From Pseudoxanthomonas beigongshangi (GTDB taxonomy: Bacteria > Pseudomonadota > Gammaproteobacteria > Xanthomonadales > Xanthomonadaceae): a stretch of 64,000 nt of DNA. Where the stretch lies: assembly GCF_016820515.1 (NCBI RefSeq), contig NZ_JADHDV010000019.1, forward strand, positions 1 through 64,000, read 5' to 3'. A program made the translations under genes and the position numbers. Below, piece by piece: positions 1-9,283 of this stretch. Numbering within the stretch: the stretch's first letter is position 1; every line of letters starts with the position of its first letter. The notes under the pieces were generated by a model. It searched no databases. It saw nothing but the letters and a program-made list of their open reading frames with translations, and was not told the DNA's origin.

Positions 1-2464
1 CGACCATCGCCGCCGCCGGCAGATCGGCGGGCCGCAGCGCGCGGCGCGGCAACGCCCAACCACGCCAGTCCAGCCAGTCGGCCAGATCGCGGCGGCCGCT
101 GGCCAGGGCCACGCCCAGCGGGGTCTGGCCATCGGCGGCGCGCGAATCCGGGCATGCGCCCTTGGCGATCAGTTGGCGCAACGCGAGTTCGCGGCCCAGC
201 GCCGCGGCCAGGTGCAACGCGGTCATGCCGTGGCTGTCGCGGGCTTCGCGATCCACGCCGATATCCAGCAGCCGGTCCAGCAGTCGCGACCAGCCCAGTC
301 GCACCGCCAGCGCCAGCGGCGGATCTCCCAGCGGCGAGGCCGCGAAGGGATCGGCGCCGCGTTCCAGCAGGTCGCAGGCGAACTGCTCCAGCCCGCGCCC
401 GATCTGTTCGCCACGCGCGCAGGCGTCGAGGAAGCGCGCCAGTCCGCCGGCCCCCGCCGGGGACGCGGCGCGGCGCAGCAGGACCTGCACCGAGGCCATG
501 GCCTCGCCGCCACGCGACAGCAGCGCGAACAGCGGCGTGTCGCCGGCCGGATCCAGCGCATCGGCGTCCGCGCCCTGCGCCAGCAGCCATTCCAGGCGTT
601 GCGGCGAAAGCGCGATCTCGGGGTCGTGCAGCAGCGCACCCAGCTCCTGGCGCGATGCCAGCCGCGCCAGCGGCGCCAGTTCGCCGCGCGGGCGATCCGC
701 ATGCAGCCCATCGCGCAGCAGCGCGATCGGCGCGCGATCCGGCGGCGGCTGGTCGTCGTCGCCGGCACTTACCGCCGACGGCAGCGGATAGGCGGCATCC
801 AGCGCGGACACGATCGCCCAGCGGCCCGCCTCGGCGGCGAGATCCACCGCGCGCCGGCCCTGCGCATCGGGCTGATCCGCCGCCACGCCCAGGTCCAGCA
901 GGCGCCGGATCAACGCCGGCGAGGCATTCTCGGAGGCGCAGGCCACGCGAACCGCGTTGCGCTGTTCGGTGTCGCTCACGGTCACGTCCACGCCCGCTTC
1001 GGCCAGTCGCTCCAGCACCGCGATGCGGCCGCCACGCGCGGCTTCCAGCCACGGCGTGCGCCCCTGTGCATCGTGGGCATGCACATCGGCGCCCGCGGCC
1101 AGCAGCGTGTTGACGATGTCGATATGGCCGGCGAGCGCGGCTTCGTGCAGCGCGCTGCGGCGCTGGCCGTCACGGGTGTCGACCTTGGCGCGGTGCTTGA
1201 GCAGCAACTGCACGCCGGCGGGATCGTCTTCCTCGGTGGCGGCGGCGGCCAGCAGCACCGGTTGCCCGCCGGCCGGTTCGGGACGCGCGCCACGCTCGAG
1301 CAGGAACTTGGCCAGGCGCCAGTTGCCGGCCACGCAGGCCACGCCCAGCGGACTCAGGCCATCCTGGTTGATGGCGTCGATCTCGGCGGCGGCGTCGCGC
1401 AACAGGGCGACCACGCCGGGATCGGAACTGCGCGCGGCATGATGCAGCGGGGTGTTGCCTTCGCCATCGGCGACCCGCGGATCGGCGCCGTTGGCCAGCA
1501 GGGTGGTCACCGCGTCGGGACGGCCATGCCAGCTGTCGCGGGTGGCGGCCAGCAGCGGGGTCATGCCGGCGTGGGCGTGGTTGAGATCCACGCCATGGCC
1601 GATCAGGGTGCGCAGCAGGCGCAGATCCGGCAGCACCGCGGCCAGCACCGGCAGGCTGCGCTGATCGCGCGAGGACGGCGCCGGCAGCGCATGCGGATCG
1701 GCGCCGGCTTCCAGCAGTTCGAGCGCGCGATCGACCCGGCCGCCGCGGGCGGCGTCGAACAGGGCCTGTTCCAGATCCGCTTCGTGGACCGGTGCGGGCG
1801 CCGTTGCGCTTTCCTGCATTGGCGGCAGGCCGGCACTCATTTCCACCACCAGCAGGCCGCGCGCGGCGGCGATGGACTGGATGCCCCAATGCAGCGCCGG
1901 CAGCGCCAGCACATAGATCGGGGCGACGATCAGCCGCGTTTGCGCCGGAAGCAGATCCGGCCACGCCAGCACCAGGCCGCCGGCGATCGCCAGCGCCACC
2001 AGCGCGGCCACGCCCAGCCCGCGCCAGGCATGGAAATCCCGCTCGGCCAGCGCGCGCCAATGCCAGCCCAGGCTGCCCGGTTCGCGCTCGATGCCCTGCC
2101 ACAGCGGCCAGGTCCGCCACAGGCCGATCAACAGCACGCCCACCACCGCGCTCAGGCCCAGCGCCGCCTGCAGGCTGCCGCTGTCACCCAGCGCCGACAG
2201 CGGCCAGGCGATCAGCACCGCCACGGTCACGAACGCGCCGCCCCAGGCGATCAGCAGGGCCGGCAGCGATTCGCGCCAGTCGCGCGCCACCGGCAGCGGC
2301 CGGCTGCCGCGCTGCCACGACCAGGCCAGCGCCAGCGCCGGCTGCGCCAGCCAGGCGCCGAACGCCGCCAGCGGGCCACCGACCCAGCCCAGCGCGGCCA
2401 GGGCCACGCCCAGGAGACCGGCGATCGCGGCCAGCCGGCGTTGTTGGCTTGCGGACTCAGGCAT
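1..2464 (-). CDS. Ankyrin-repeat membrane protein (3' end outside window)
   Basis: Continuous minus-strand reading frame from ATG at 2464 to the window edge, about 821 codons, so the C-terminus is missing. The start MPESASQQRR is followed by four or five hydrophobic segments (roughly residues 10-200), then a long helical repeat region from about residue 230 with ankyrin signatures such as GMTPLLAA, GNTPLHHAA and GMTALHLAA at intervals of 30-35 residues. Ankyrin repeats are protein-protein interaction scaffolds; here they would be held at the inner membrane. The partner is unknown and I infer no enzymatic role. The start codon overlaps the stop of ycgL by 8 nt, so the two are probably translationally coupled. 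No clear defect is visible. Confidence 0.85.
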   Translation of the reverse strand, partial: MPESASQQRRLAAIAGLLGVALAALGWVGGPLAAFGAWLAQPALALAWSWQRGSRPLPVARDWRESLPALLIAWGGAFVTVAVLIAWPLSALGDSGSLQAALGLSAVVGVLLIGLWRTWPLWQGIEREPGSLGWHWRALAERDFHAWRGLGVAALVALAIAGGLVLAWPDLLPAQTRLIVAPIYVLALPALHWGIQSIAAARGLLVVEMSAGLPPMQESATAPAPVHEADLEQALFDAARGGRVDRALELLEAGADPHALPAPSSRDQRSLPVLAAVLPDLRLLRTLIGHGVDLNHAHAGMTPLLAATRDSWHGRPDAVTTLLANGADPRVADGEGNTPLHHAARSSDPGVVALLRDAAAEIDAINQDGLSPLGVACVAGNWRLAKFLLERGARPEPAGGQPVLLAAAATEEDDPAGVQLLLKHRAKVDTRDGQRRSALHEAALAGHIDIVNTLLAAGADVHAHDAQGRTPWLEAARGGRIAVLERLAEAGVDVTVSDTEQRNAVRVACASENASPALIRRLLDLGVAADQPDAQGRRAVDLAAEAGRWAIVSALDAAYPLPSAVSAGDDDQPPPDRAPIALLRDGLHADRPRGELAPLARLASRQELGALLHDPEIALSPQRLEWLLAQGADADALDPAGDTPLFALLSRGGEAMASVQVLLRRAASPAGAGGLARFLDACARGEQIGRGLEQFACDLLERGADPFAASPLGDPPLALAVRLGWSRLLDRLLDIGVDREARDSHGMTALHLAAALGRELALRQLIAKGACPDSRAADGQTPLGVALASGRRDLADWLDWRGWALPRRALRPADLPAAAMV

Positions 2465-2714
2465 CGGTGGATTCGTCGCTGTCCGGCTGCGGCGGGAACT
2501 GGATATGGAATCCGCGCGCGGCGAGGTTGCCGCGGACCACCCCGGCGTCTTCCCGGGCCAACTTGCGTTCGGGGGTGAGCGCCACTTCCAGCACGAAGCT
2601 CAGGTCGCCCAGTTGGGTGCGCAGCGGTTCGGGCAGGCGGGTGAAGTCGTCGCGCGCGGCCAGGTACACATAGGTGTCCGCCTTGCGCAGGCTTTTGTAA
2701 ACGAAGGCTTGCAT
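2457..2714 (-). CDS. ycgL: YcgL domain protein
   Basis: 85-residue protein starting MQAFVYKSLRKADTYVYLA. The small YcgL family (PF05166) is conserved in gammaproteobacteria; members begin with this pattern, are about 90-100 residues long and have no firmly established biochemical role. The ATG at 2714 is preferred over the longer in-frame extension to 2864 because family members begin at this Met and the extension has a random high-GC composition. The stop codon overlaps the ATG of the downstream ankyrin protein, making a two-gene unit. In related genomes ycgL often sits beside rnd (RNase D), which is not seen here. Confidence 0.85.
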   Translation of the reverse strand: MQAFVYKSLRKADTYVYLAARDDFTRLPEPLRTQLGDLSFVLEVALTPERKLAREDAGVVRGNLAARGFHIQFPPQPDSDESTDA

Positions 2715-2884
2715 CCGCGCGTACGCGTCCTGCCGTGGAAAAGTAGGGAATGGCGGAGATTGTGGAGGAAACCCGAATGCGGGGAAACCCTGCACGTTCA
2801 GGCCTCGCATGACCATCGGCGGGCGATGCCGGCATCCGCGGCTGCTACGCTTGCACCCTTTCACACCGGCCTAACGGAAACTCC

Positions 2885-5254
2885 ATGCGCCACGTTCTGC
2901 CCGCCCTGCTCCTGCCACTGTCGCTGGCCCTCGCCGGCCCCCTTTCCGCGCAGGAAGCCACGCCACTCACCATCGAACAGGTGATGGCGGATCCGGACTG
3001 GATCGGTCCGCCGGTCGAACGCGCCTGGTGGTCGTGGGATGGCCAGCGCGTGCAGTACGACCTCAAGCGGCCGGGCAGCCTGAGCCGCGACACCTACGTG
3101 CAGGCCGTCGCCGGCGGCCGCGCCGCCGAACGCGTCGGCGATGCCGAGCGCGGTGGCCTGGACGCACCGAACCCGCAGATCGACGCGCGCGGGCAGCGCA
3201 TGCTGTTCGTACGCAACGGCGATGTGTTCCTGCGCGATCTGCGCAGCGGCGCGCTGACCCAGCTCACCCGCAGCAACGACACCGAGGCGCAGGCGCGCTT
3301 CGCCCGCGACGGCGGCGTGATCTGGCGCAGCGGCAACGACTGGTATCGCTGGACCGCGCAGGGCGGCACCACCCAGGCGCTGGTGCTGCGCGCGGAAAAG
3401 GATCCCAATGGCGCGCCCAAGGCCGACGCGCTGCGCGAACAGCAGCTGCGCACGCTGGAGACCCTGGCCCGGGATCGCGCGTTGCGCGATGCCGCGCGCC
3501 AGCAGGACGACGCCTGGCGCAAGGCCGACGGCAGCCGCGCGCCGGCGCCGGTCTACCTCGGTGCCGACGTCAGCATCGCCGACAGCGCGATGTCGCCGGA
3601 TGGCCGCTGGGCGCTGGTGGTGACCCAGGCCAAGGGCGCCGACGAAGGCCAGGAAGGCAAGATGCCGATGTACGTCACCGAGTCCGGTTACGAGGAATTC
3701 CAGAGCGTGCGCACCCGCGTGGGCCGCAACGATCCGGTGCCGCAGTCGCTGTGGCTGGTCGACGTGGCCGCGGGCAGCGTCCGGCCGCTGGCCTACGACG
3801 CGTTGCCCGGCATCGCCGAGGATCCGCTGGCCGCGATGCGCAAGGCGGCGGGCAAGGATCCGCTCAAGGGCAACCGTCCGCTGCGCGTCGAGAGCGAAGC
3901 CACTGCCGCGATCGCCTGGAGCGACGACGGCCGCCAGGTCGCGGTGCAGTTGCACGCGATCGACAACAAGGACCGCTGGATCGCCACCGTGGACCTGGCC
4001 GGCGCGCGCCTGCAACCGCGCCACCGGCTCAGCGATCCGGCCTGGATCAACTGGAACAACAACGAATTCGGCTGGTTGCCCGACGGCAGCCTGTGGCTGC
4101 TGTCCGAGCAGTCCGGTTATTCGCACCTGTACACCATCCAGGGCAACGGCAAGCCGCGCCAGCGCACCAGCGGCCGCTGGGAAGTGACCTCGCCGGTGCC
4201 GACCACCGACGGCAGCGCCTTCTTCTTCCTGTGCAATCGCGCCAATCCCGCCGACTACGAAATCTACCGGTTGGATCTGGCCGGCGACCAGGTCAGCGAG
4301 GTCACCGCGCTGGACGGCGTGGAGCGCTTCGCGCTGTCGCCCGATGATCGGCGCGTGCTGGTCAGCCATTCCAGCGCCTACGTGCCGACCCAGCTGTCGG
4401 TGGTCGACGCGGCCGGCGGCACGCCGACCGCGCTCACCGACACCCGCACGCCGGCCTTCAAGGCGCGCGAATGGATCCAGCCGGAAATCGTGCAGGTGCC
4501 GTCGAAGCATGGCGCGGGCCAGGTATGGGGCAAGTACTACGGACCGAAGACGCTGGAGCCGGGCAAGCGCTATCCGATCGTGATGTTCGTGCACGGTGCC
4601 GGCTACCTGCAGAACGTGCACCATCGCTACCCCACCTACTTCCGCGAGCAGATGTTCCACAACCTGCTGGTGCAGCGCGGCTACATCGTGCTGGATCTGG
4701 ACTACCGCGCCAGCGAGGGTTATGGCCGCGACTGGCGCACCGCGATCTATCGCAACATGGGCCATCCGGAGCTGGAGGACTACCTGGACGGCCTGGACTG
4801 GCTGGTCGAGACCCGCCAGGGCGATCGCGACCGCGCCGGCATCTACGGCGGTTCCTACGGCGGCTTCATGACCTTCATGGCGCTGTTCCGCAAGCCGGGC
4901 GTGTTCAAGGCCGGCGCCGCGCTGCGTCCGGTGGTCGACTGGACCCAGTACAACCACGAATACACCTCCGGCATCCTCAACACCCCGGAGCTGGATCCGC
5001 AGGCCTACCGCACCTCCTCGCCGATCGAATACGCCGCCGGGCTGCAGGATCACCTGTTGATCGCGCACGGCATGATCGACGACAACGTGTTCTTCCGCGA
5101 TTCGGTGGTGCTGACCCAGAAACTGATCGAACTGCACAAGGACAACTGGGAACTCGCGCCATATCCGCTGGAGCGCCACGGCTTCACCCGCGCCGATTCC
5201 TGGCTGGACGAATACAAGCGCGTGCTGAAGCTGTTCGAGAACAACCTGAAGTAA
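2885..5254 (+). CDS. Secreted S9 family prolyl oligopeptidase-type peptidase
   Basis: 789 residues. A signal peptide (MRHVLPALLLPLSLALAGPL then SAQ) implies export. The N-terminal two thirds form a seven-bladed DPP-IV/POP-like propeller (repeated S-P/A-D-G-R motifs such as MSPDGRWALV); the C-terminal third is an alpha/beta hydrolase. The catalytic triad can be read directly: Ser657 in GGSYGGF, Asp732 in HGMIDDNV and His765 in ERHGF. Members of this family remove dipeptides or acyl-amino acids from short peptides, usually in the periplasm. Exact specificity cannot be read from sequence. It stands alone, 6 bp before the next small membrane-protein gene, which may share its transcript. A second S9 enzyme lies at 17088. 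Confidence 0.93.
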   Translation: MRHVLPALLLPLSLALAGPLSAQEATPLTIEQVMADPDWIGPPVERAWWSWDGQRVQYDLKRPGSLSRDTYVQAVAGGRAAERVGDAERGGLDAPNPQIDARGQRMLFVRNGDVFLRDLRSGALTQLTRSNDTEAQARFARDGGVIWRSGNDWYRWTAQGGTTQALVLRAEKDPNGAPKADALREQQLRTLETLARDRALRDAARQQDDAWRKADGSRAPAPVYLGADVSIADSAMSPDGRWALVVTQAKGADEGQEGKMPMYVTESGYEEFQSVRTRVGRNDPVPQSLWLVDVAAGSVRPLAYDALPGIAEDPLAAMRKAAGKDPLKGNRPLRVESEATAAIAWSDDGRQVAVQLHAIDNKDRWIATVDLAGARLQPRHRLSDPAWINWNNNEFGWLPDGSLWLLSEQSGYSHLYTIQGNGKPRQRTSGRWEVTSPVPTTDGSAFFFLCNRANPADYEIYRLDLAGDQVSEVTALDGVERFALSPDDRRVLVSHSSAYVPTQLSVVDAAGGTPTALTDTRTPAFKAREWIQPEIVQVPSKHGAGQVWGKYYGPKTLEPGKRYPIVMFVHGAGYLQNVHHRYPTYFREQMFHNLLVQRGYIVLDLDYRASEGYGRDWRTAIYRNMGHPELEDYLDGLDWLVETRQGDRDRAGIYGGSYGGFMTFMALFRKPGVFKAGAALRPVVDWTQYNHEYTSGILNTPELDPQAYRTSSPIEYAAGLQDHLLIAHGMIDDNVFFRDSVVLTQKLIELHKDNWELAPYPLERHGFTRADSWLDEYKRVLKLFENNLK

Positions 5255-5259
5255 GAGTC

Positions 5260-5802
5260 ATGCCGGCCGCGCCACGTTCCCAGTTCGTCACCATCACCGC
5301 GTGGCTTTCGCTCGCGCTGGCGCTGGTGGGCGTGCTGACCGGACTCCTGCAGTGGGCGATGTTCGCCGCCAGCCCGGCGGATCAGGGCCTGCTGGACGCG
5401 CTGACCGCCGGCGGCGGGTCCGGCCTCCCGCTGCCGCCATCGCTGCTGTGGGTGTTCGATCACCTTGGCCTGTTGCTGCTGGCGTCGCTGCTGTCATCGG
5501 TGCTGCTGGCGGTGGCCTCGTGGGGCCTGTTGCAGCGCCGTGAATGGGGCCGCTTCGGCTTCATCGTCCTGCTCGCCGGCGGCGCCCTGCTGACGCTGGC
5601 GGGGGCTTTCGCTTTCGACGGGCTGATGGGCGATCTGAACGCACGGGCCGGGTTCGATCCCGGCAACGTGGATCCATTGCTGGCCAACCTGCAGGCGGCC
5701 ATGCGGATGGCGATCTACGCCACCGCGTTGCTGATCGGAATCCTGCACGGCGCCATCGTGTGGAAACTGTGCACGCCCGCCGTGCGCGCGGAATTCCACT
5801 GA
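5260..5802 (+). CDS. Hypothetical four-helix membrane protein
   Basis: 180 residues, ATG at 5260 only 5 nt after the S9 peptidase stop, so probably co-transcribed. Four hydrophobic stretches are evident (about residues 12-34, 66-90, 98-120 and 150-170), separated by short polar loops, with a charged RREWGR loop between the second and third. I do not recognise a named family and see no catalytic motif. The longer in-frame extension into the upstream gene (from 4471) is rejected because it overlaps a well-supported protein. An inner-membrane location is inferred from hydrophobicity. Confidence 0.75.
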   Translation: MPAAPRSQFVTITAWLSLALALVGVLTGLLQWAMFAASPADQGLLDALTAGGGSGLPLPPSLLWVFDHLGLLLLASLLSSVLLAVASWGLLQRREWGRFGFIVLLAGGALLTLAGAFAFDGLMGDLNARAGFDPGNVDPLLANLQAAMRMAIYATALLIGILHGAIVWKLCTPAVRAEFH

Positions 5803-5859
5803 CGCTCGGAGTCCGCGCGGCGCCGATATACTGGCGCCCCCCACAACGAGCGTTTGTTC

Positions 5860-7410
5860 ATGTCACGAGCATGGATGCTGACCGCGCGGATCGCCGGTGC
5901 CCTCCTGATTGGCCTCCCCACCCTGGCGCTGGCCGCGTCGCCCGCCTGCGGCGTCTACCGCAACGCCGATGGCAGCCGCGAGCTGCGCATCGAGACGACG
6001 GCCACCGCGACCGAGCACACCTCGTACCAGGCGCCGCGTCCGCTGGCCTACGCCCCGGCCGGCGACAACATCACCGCCTACGATCTGGAAAGCGCCTACT
6101 CCGAAACCTGGACGCCGGAAAACGGCGGCCGCGCGCTGCGCACGGAAATGGACGAGGTCTACACGCTGGCGCAATCCGCGCAGTGCGCGACGCCTCCGCC
6201 AGCGCCCAACGGCGGCTGCCGCGCGGATCTGTCCGGCTGCTTCGAGGCCCGGACCGAGGCCGATGAGCCGACCCTGGCGCGCTGGTGCGAACAGGAAGCC
6301 CTGCCGTTCGCCTGCGTGGCGCTGATTGAAGGCTTCCAGGAAGCCGCCGATCAGGCATCGCGCGGCGACGCCGGGACGGAAGAGGCGCCGCCGGAGTGTG
6401 TGGAAGGCCATCCGGCCTTCTCCGAAGCCGCCTGCGAGGTCAAGGTCAAGGAGGCGATGACGCGCGCCTTCGCCGATGCCTTCAAGGGCATGTACGCCGA
6501 CGATCTTCCCCTTTCCGGGCCGCACCTGGATCGCAGCCTGGCGTTGTGCCAGCGCAGCGGTTCGGCCAAGGTCTGCGGCGCAGCGGCGGAGAAACTGTGG
6601 AACGCGGGGCGCTACCTGGATGCGCGCGCGGCGCTCACCCTCGCCTGCGAGCGCGGCGGCGACAAGGACGCCTGCGGCAAGACGGCGCCGCTGGCGGCGC
6701 TGACCGCGGCGGACCTGCGCGCCGCGCCGGCCACCGCCCTGCCCTGCGGTGCCTACGCGGCGGAGAGCGGACTGATGTCCGAACTCGACTTCGGCGATGC
6801 CGGCCGGGTCGAAGGCGGCTTCGGCAGCGTCATGCGTGCGCGCCTGGAGAACGGCCTGATCCGCATCCGCCACGACAAGGGCGGCGATTTCGTATTCAAG
6901 GCAATTGGCGGCGATCGCCTGCTCGGCCTGGACAGCTGGAACCGCTATGCGGTCTACCAGCGCGGCGAAGGCGGCGCGGATCGCTGCGCGCCGCCGCGCC
7001 AGTTCGTCGAGCACCCGCTGGTCGAGGATTGCCCCGCCATCAGCCAGGCCGGCGGCGCCGAAGCCTGCTGCAAGGCCGGCAAGCTGCAGGGCTGCAACGC
7101 GCTGGGTCACCAGCGCGCGCTGGAAGGCAATTGGGCCGCCGCCCAGCCGCACTACCTGCGGATCTGCGCGGCCGGCGTGCGCGTGGGCTGCGAGAACCTG
7201 ATCCGGGCCTATGCGGAAACCGGCGATGACGCCGTCATCGAGTCGACGCGCGCCGTGTGCGCCAAGGACGAACGCCACGTCGCCTGCGATGTGCTGGAAA
7301 CGTCCAACTGGGAACAGATGGGCGTCGGCCGCGCGCTCCAGGACGCCTTGCGCGAACTGGAACAGGAAGCCGGCGACGACGCCCCGGAAGAAAGCGAAGC
7401 GACGCCCTGA
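5860..7410 (+). CDS. Cys-rich periplasmic protein with Sel1/Hcp-like repeats
   Basis: 516 residues from ATG 5860; a TTG two codons upstream is also in frame. The N-terminus ([20 protein letters not shown] then TLALAA) is a signal peptide. The mature part carries about 22 cysteines, many in pairs spaced 7-8 residues apart inside short helical units: [48 protein letters not shown]. That spacing resembles disulfide-stapled Sel1-like repeats of the Helicobacter Hcp proteins. Function is unknown; a disulfide-bonded periplasmic scaffold is an inference. A TATACT element at 5827-5832 could be the -10 box, giving a leader of about 20 nt. The C-terminal tail is acidic. It lies directly before hemF but with a separate promoter. 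Confidence 0.75.
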   Translation: MSRAWMLTARIAGALLIGLPTLALAASPACGVYRNADGSRELRIETTATATEHTSYQAPRPLAYAPAGDNITAYDLESAYSETWTPENGGRALRTEMDEVYTLAQSAQCATPPPAPNGGCRADLSGCFEARTEADEPTLARWCEQEALPFACVALIEGFQEAADQASRGDAGTEEAPPECVEGHPAFSEAACEVKVKEAMTRAFADAFKGMYADDLPLSGPHLDRSLALCQRSGSAKVCGAAAEKLWNAGRYLDARAALTLACERGGDKDACGKTAPLAALTAADLRAAPATALPCGAYAAESGLMSELDFGDAGRVEGGFGSVMRARLENGLIRIRHDKGGDFVFKAIGGDRLLGLDSWNRYAVYQRGEGGADRCAPPRQFVEHPLVEDCPAISQAGGAEACCKAGKLQGCNALGHQRALEGNWAAAQPHYLRICAAGVRVGCENLIRAYAETGDDAVIESTRAVCAKDERHVACDVLETSNWEQMGVGRALQDALRELEQEAGDDAPEESEATP

Positions 7411-7470
7411 CGATCGCCCCGGTGCCGCCACACCGTCCGCCGGAAAAGGACGGCGGTGGCGGCCCGCCGC

Positions 7471-7476
7471 TAGAAT
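7471..7476 (+). promoter_or_regulatory. -10 element TAGAAT of a putative leaderless hemF promoter
   Basis: TAGAAT lies exactly 7 nt before the hemF ATG at 7484, so transcription would begin at or within a base or two of the start codon. No good -35 is seen and no Shine-Dalgarno precedes the ATG. The same arrangement recurs at other genes in this window. Confidence 0.4.
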
Positions 7477-7483
7477 GACGGGC

Positions 7484-8395
7484 ATGAACGACATCACGCC
7501 CGTCCGCGACTATCTCACCGACCTGCAGGACCGCATCTGCGCCGCCATCGAGGCGGCCGACGGCCAGGCCCGCTTCCAGGAAGATCTGTGGAACCGGCCC
7601 GAAGGCGGCGGCGGCCGCACCCGCGTGCTGCGCGGCGGCGGCGTGTTCGAGCAGGCCGGCATCGGCTTTTCCGACGTCTCCGGCAGCAAGTTGCCGCCCT
7701 CGGCGTCCGCGCATCGTCCCGAGCTGGCCGGCGCCTCCTGGCGCGCGGTCGGCGTCTCGCTGGTGTTCCATCCGCGCAACCCCTTCCTGCCCACCACCCA
7801 CGCCAACGTTCGCCACTTCCGCGCCGAGCGCGACGGGCAGGCGGTGGCGTGGTGGTTCGGCGGCGGTTTCGACCTGACCCCGTTCTATCCGTTCGACGAG
7901 GACGTCCTCCACTGGCACCGCACCGCGCGCGAGCTGTGCGAACCGTTCGGCGGCGCCGAGCGCTATGCCGCGCACAAGCACTGGTGCGACGAGTATTTCT
8001 TCCTGAAGCACCGCGCCGAGACCCGTGGTGTCGGCGGCCTGTTCTTCGACGACCTGGGGCAGGATTTCGAACGCGACTTCGCCTACCTGCGCGCGGTCGG
8101 CGACGGTTTCCTCGATGCCTACCTGCCGATTGTCGAGCGCCGCAAGGACACACCGCACGGCGAACGCGAGCGCGAGTTCCAGTTGTACCGCCGCGGCCGC
8201 TACGTGGAGTTCAACCTGGTCTACGACCGCGGCACCCTGTTCGGCCTGCAGAGCGGCGGCCGCGCCGAATCCATCCTGATGAGCCTGCCGCCCTACGTGC
8301 GCTGGGAATACGGCTACCAACCCGAAGCCGGCAGCGCCGAGCAGCGCCTGCGCGACTACCTGCGCCCGCGTGACTGGTTGAATGAACTGGGGTAA
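7484..8395 (+). CDS. hemF: Oxygen-dependent coproporphyrinogen III oxidase
   Basis: 303 residues from ATG 7484; an ATG three codons upstream (7475) is also possible. HemF oxidatively decarboxylates two propionates of coproporphyrinogen III to give protoporphyrinogen IX in heme synthesis and requires O2. Hallmarks are clear: [23 protein letters not shown], the [14 protein letters not shown] block, [19 protein letters not shown] and the C-terminal [13 protein letters not shown] motif. Length matches the family (about 300). The gene is monocistronic in appearance, converging with the YetF-like gene. I chose 7484 because the -10-like TAGAAT at 7471 overlaps the other ATG. hemB lies about 19 kb away in the same window. 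Confidence 0.97.
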   Translation: MNDITPVRDYLTDLQDRICAAIEAADGQARFQEDLWNRPEGGGGRTRVLRGGGVFEQAGIGFSDVSGSKLPPSASAHRPELAGASWRAVGVSLVFHPRNPFLPTTHANVRHFRAERDGQAVAWWFGGGFDLTPFYPFDEDVLHWHRTARELCEPFGGAERYAAHKHWCDEYFFLKHRAETRGVGGLFFDDLGQDFERDFAYLRAVGDGFLDAYLPIVERRKDTPHGEREREFQLYRRGRYVEFNLVYDRGTLFGLQSGGRAESILMSLPPYVRWEYGYQPEAGSAEQRLRDYLRPRDWLNELG

Positions 8396-8478
8396 GTCGG
8401 TTTCGGGCGCGGTCACTGCGGTGCCCAGGCAATTCCCCGGTGAGTCTCAACCACCGAATGACAGGTCATCCCGTCCTC

Positions 8479-8564
8479 TTTTAGCCCCCTTGACCCGCCA
8501 TGCGGCTGTTGAAAGCGAAAAAAGGGGCGGGTATCTGCGCAGCGGGTGACGGGGATTCGCCCTC
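8479..8564. repeat. Dispersed palindromic intergenic repeat, copy 1
   Basis: Between the convergent hemF and YetF-like genes. It has the block layout of the copies near 28230, 51283 and 58342: a C-run/G-run pair (TAGCCCCCTT and AAAAAAGGGGCGGG), a short GC hairpin around CTGCGCAG, then ACGGGGATTCG. This copy is more degenerate than the others. It may fold in RNA and serve as a bidirectional transcription barrier, but there is no T-tract. Confidence 0.55.
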
Positions 8565-8600
8565 GGCGTGAAGACTGGCGCGTCCCGCCAGCCTCACCCC

Positions 8601-9089
8601 TCACGCGCGTCGCGCCACCAGCGTGATGTGTCCATTGGTTTCCAGCACCGCCAGATGGATCTCGTCGATCGCGTCGATGCCCGCCTCGCGCATCGCCTTG
8701 TCGAAATCCTCGCGGCTGATCAGCTCGCGCCGCAGGACATCCTTGTAAACCTTGCCCTCGCGTGCCAGCAGCACCGGCGAACCTTCCACCAGCGCCTCGA
8801 ACCGGCGGTTGCGCGCCGACGCCAGGCCCACCAGCCAGTTGATCGCCATCAGCGTGCCCGCCAGCAGCAGACCGCCACCCACCGAAGCGTCCTCGCCCAG
8901 CAGCGCGTTCTGGACCGCGTTGCCCAGCAGCACCACCAGCAGCATGTCGAACGAGGTGAACTGTCCCATCGTGCGCTTGCCGGATACCCGGATCATCACC
9001 AGCAGCGCGAAGTAGACGATGACCGCGCGGGCGATGAAGCCCCACCAGGGCATCGAGAGGTTGAACGTCTGATGCAGGAAGGAATCCAT
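8601..9089 (-). CDS. DUF421 (YetF-like) membrane protein
   Basis: 162 residues from MDSFLHQTFNL. Three hydrophobic N-terminal helices are followed by a soluble C-terminal domain of about 80 residues. The family signature R-x-S-GKRTMGQ-x-T and the domain sequence EGSPVLLAREGKVYKDVLRR identify a DUF421/YetF protein. Bacillus members of this family occur in spore and envelope contexts; the function in proteobacteria is unsettled. The ATG at 9089 is preferred to the extended start at 9146, since the extension is not hydrophobic and overlaps the terminator region. It stands alone, convergent with hemF. Confidence 0.85.
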   Translation of the reverse strand: MDSFLHQTFNLSMPWWGFIARAVIVYFALLVMIRVSGKRTMGQFTSFDMLLVVLLGNAVQNALLGEDASVGGGLLLAGTLMAINWLVGLASARNRRFEALVEGSPVLLAREGKVYKDVLRRELISREDFDKAMREAGIDAIDEIHLAVLETNGHITLVARRA

Positions 9090-9144
9090 GTCCAGGCTCC
9101 GTTCGGGTTGCCGACACGTTAGCGTGCCCGGTCTCGAAGGACGC

Positions 9145-9280
9145 ACAAATAAAAAGCCCCGAAGACCAGGGGGAGGTCATCGGGGCCAGGGGAACGGGGA
9201 CCTGGGGAGGGGTCGCCGTTCCGGGGAGATCGCTCCAGGGGATGGGAGAGATCCGCGACAGACGTTGCATCTGTCGCGAG
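9145..9280 (-). ncRNA. Putative sX13-like trans-acting small RNA
   Basis: The roughly 370-bp gap between polA and the YetF-like gene holds an RNA-like unit on the minus strand. It begins with a perfect 5' hairpin (GCGACAGA, 7-nt loop, TCTGTCGC), continues with several unpaired C-runs (CTCCC, CCCC, CCCCTCCCC, TCCCCC) in G-poor context, and ends in a strong rho-independent terminator. The Xanthomonas sRNA sX13 lies, as I recall, downstream of polA, is about 115 nt long and presents C-rich loops that pair with G-rich target mRNAs; this locus fits in position, length and architecture. The boundaries are estimated from a -10-like element and the terminator. No protein-coding signal is seen in this stretch. 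The name is inference; the hairpin and C-runs are directly visible. Confidence 0.72.
9148..9186 (-). terminator. Rho-independent terminator of the putative sRNA
   Basis: On the minus strand GCCCCGA-t-GACC pairs with GGTC-t-TCGGGGC across a C-rich loop, followed immediately by TTTTTATTT. It is the strongest terminator in the neighbourhood and lies about 280 bp beyond the polA stop. Confidence 0.85.
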
Positions 9281-9283
9281 TTA

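Noticed and set aside
173-2578. Very long plus-strand frame (801 codons) opposite the ankyrin gene
   Set aside because: Rich in Arg, Gln and His without domains; a typical antisense shadow in high-GC DNA. The minus strand gives recognisable ankyrin repeats.
2861-5179. 772-codon minus frame opposite the S9 peptidase
   Set aside because: The plus strand has a full catalytic triad and signal peptide; the minus frame has no known motif.
5863-7497. 544-codon minus frame
   Set aside because: Overlaps the Cys-rich protein and the hemF start in antisense and has a low-complexity Ala/Gly/Arg composition.
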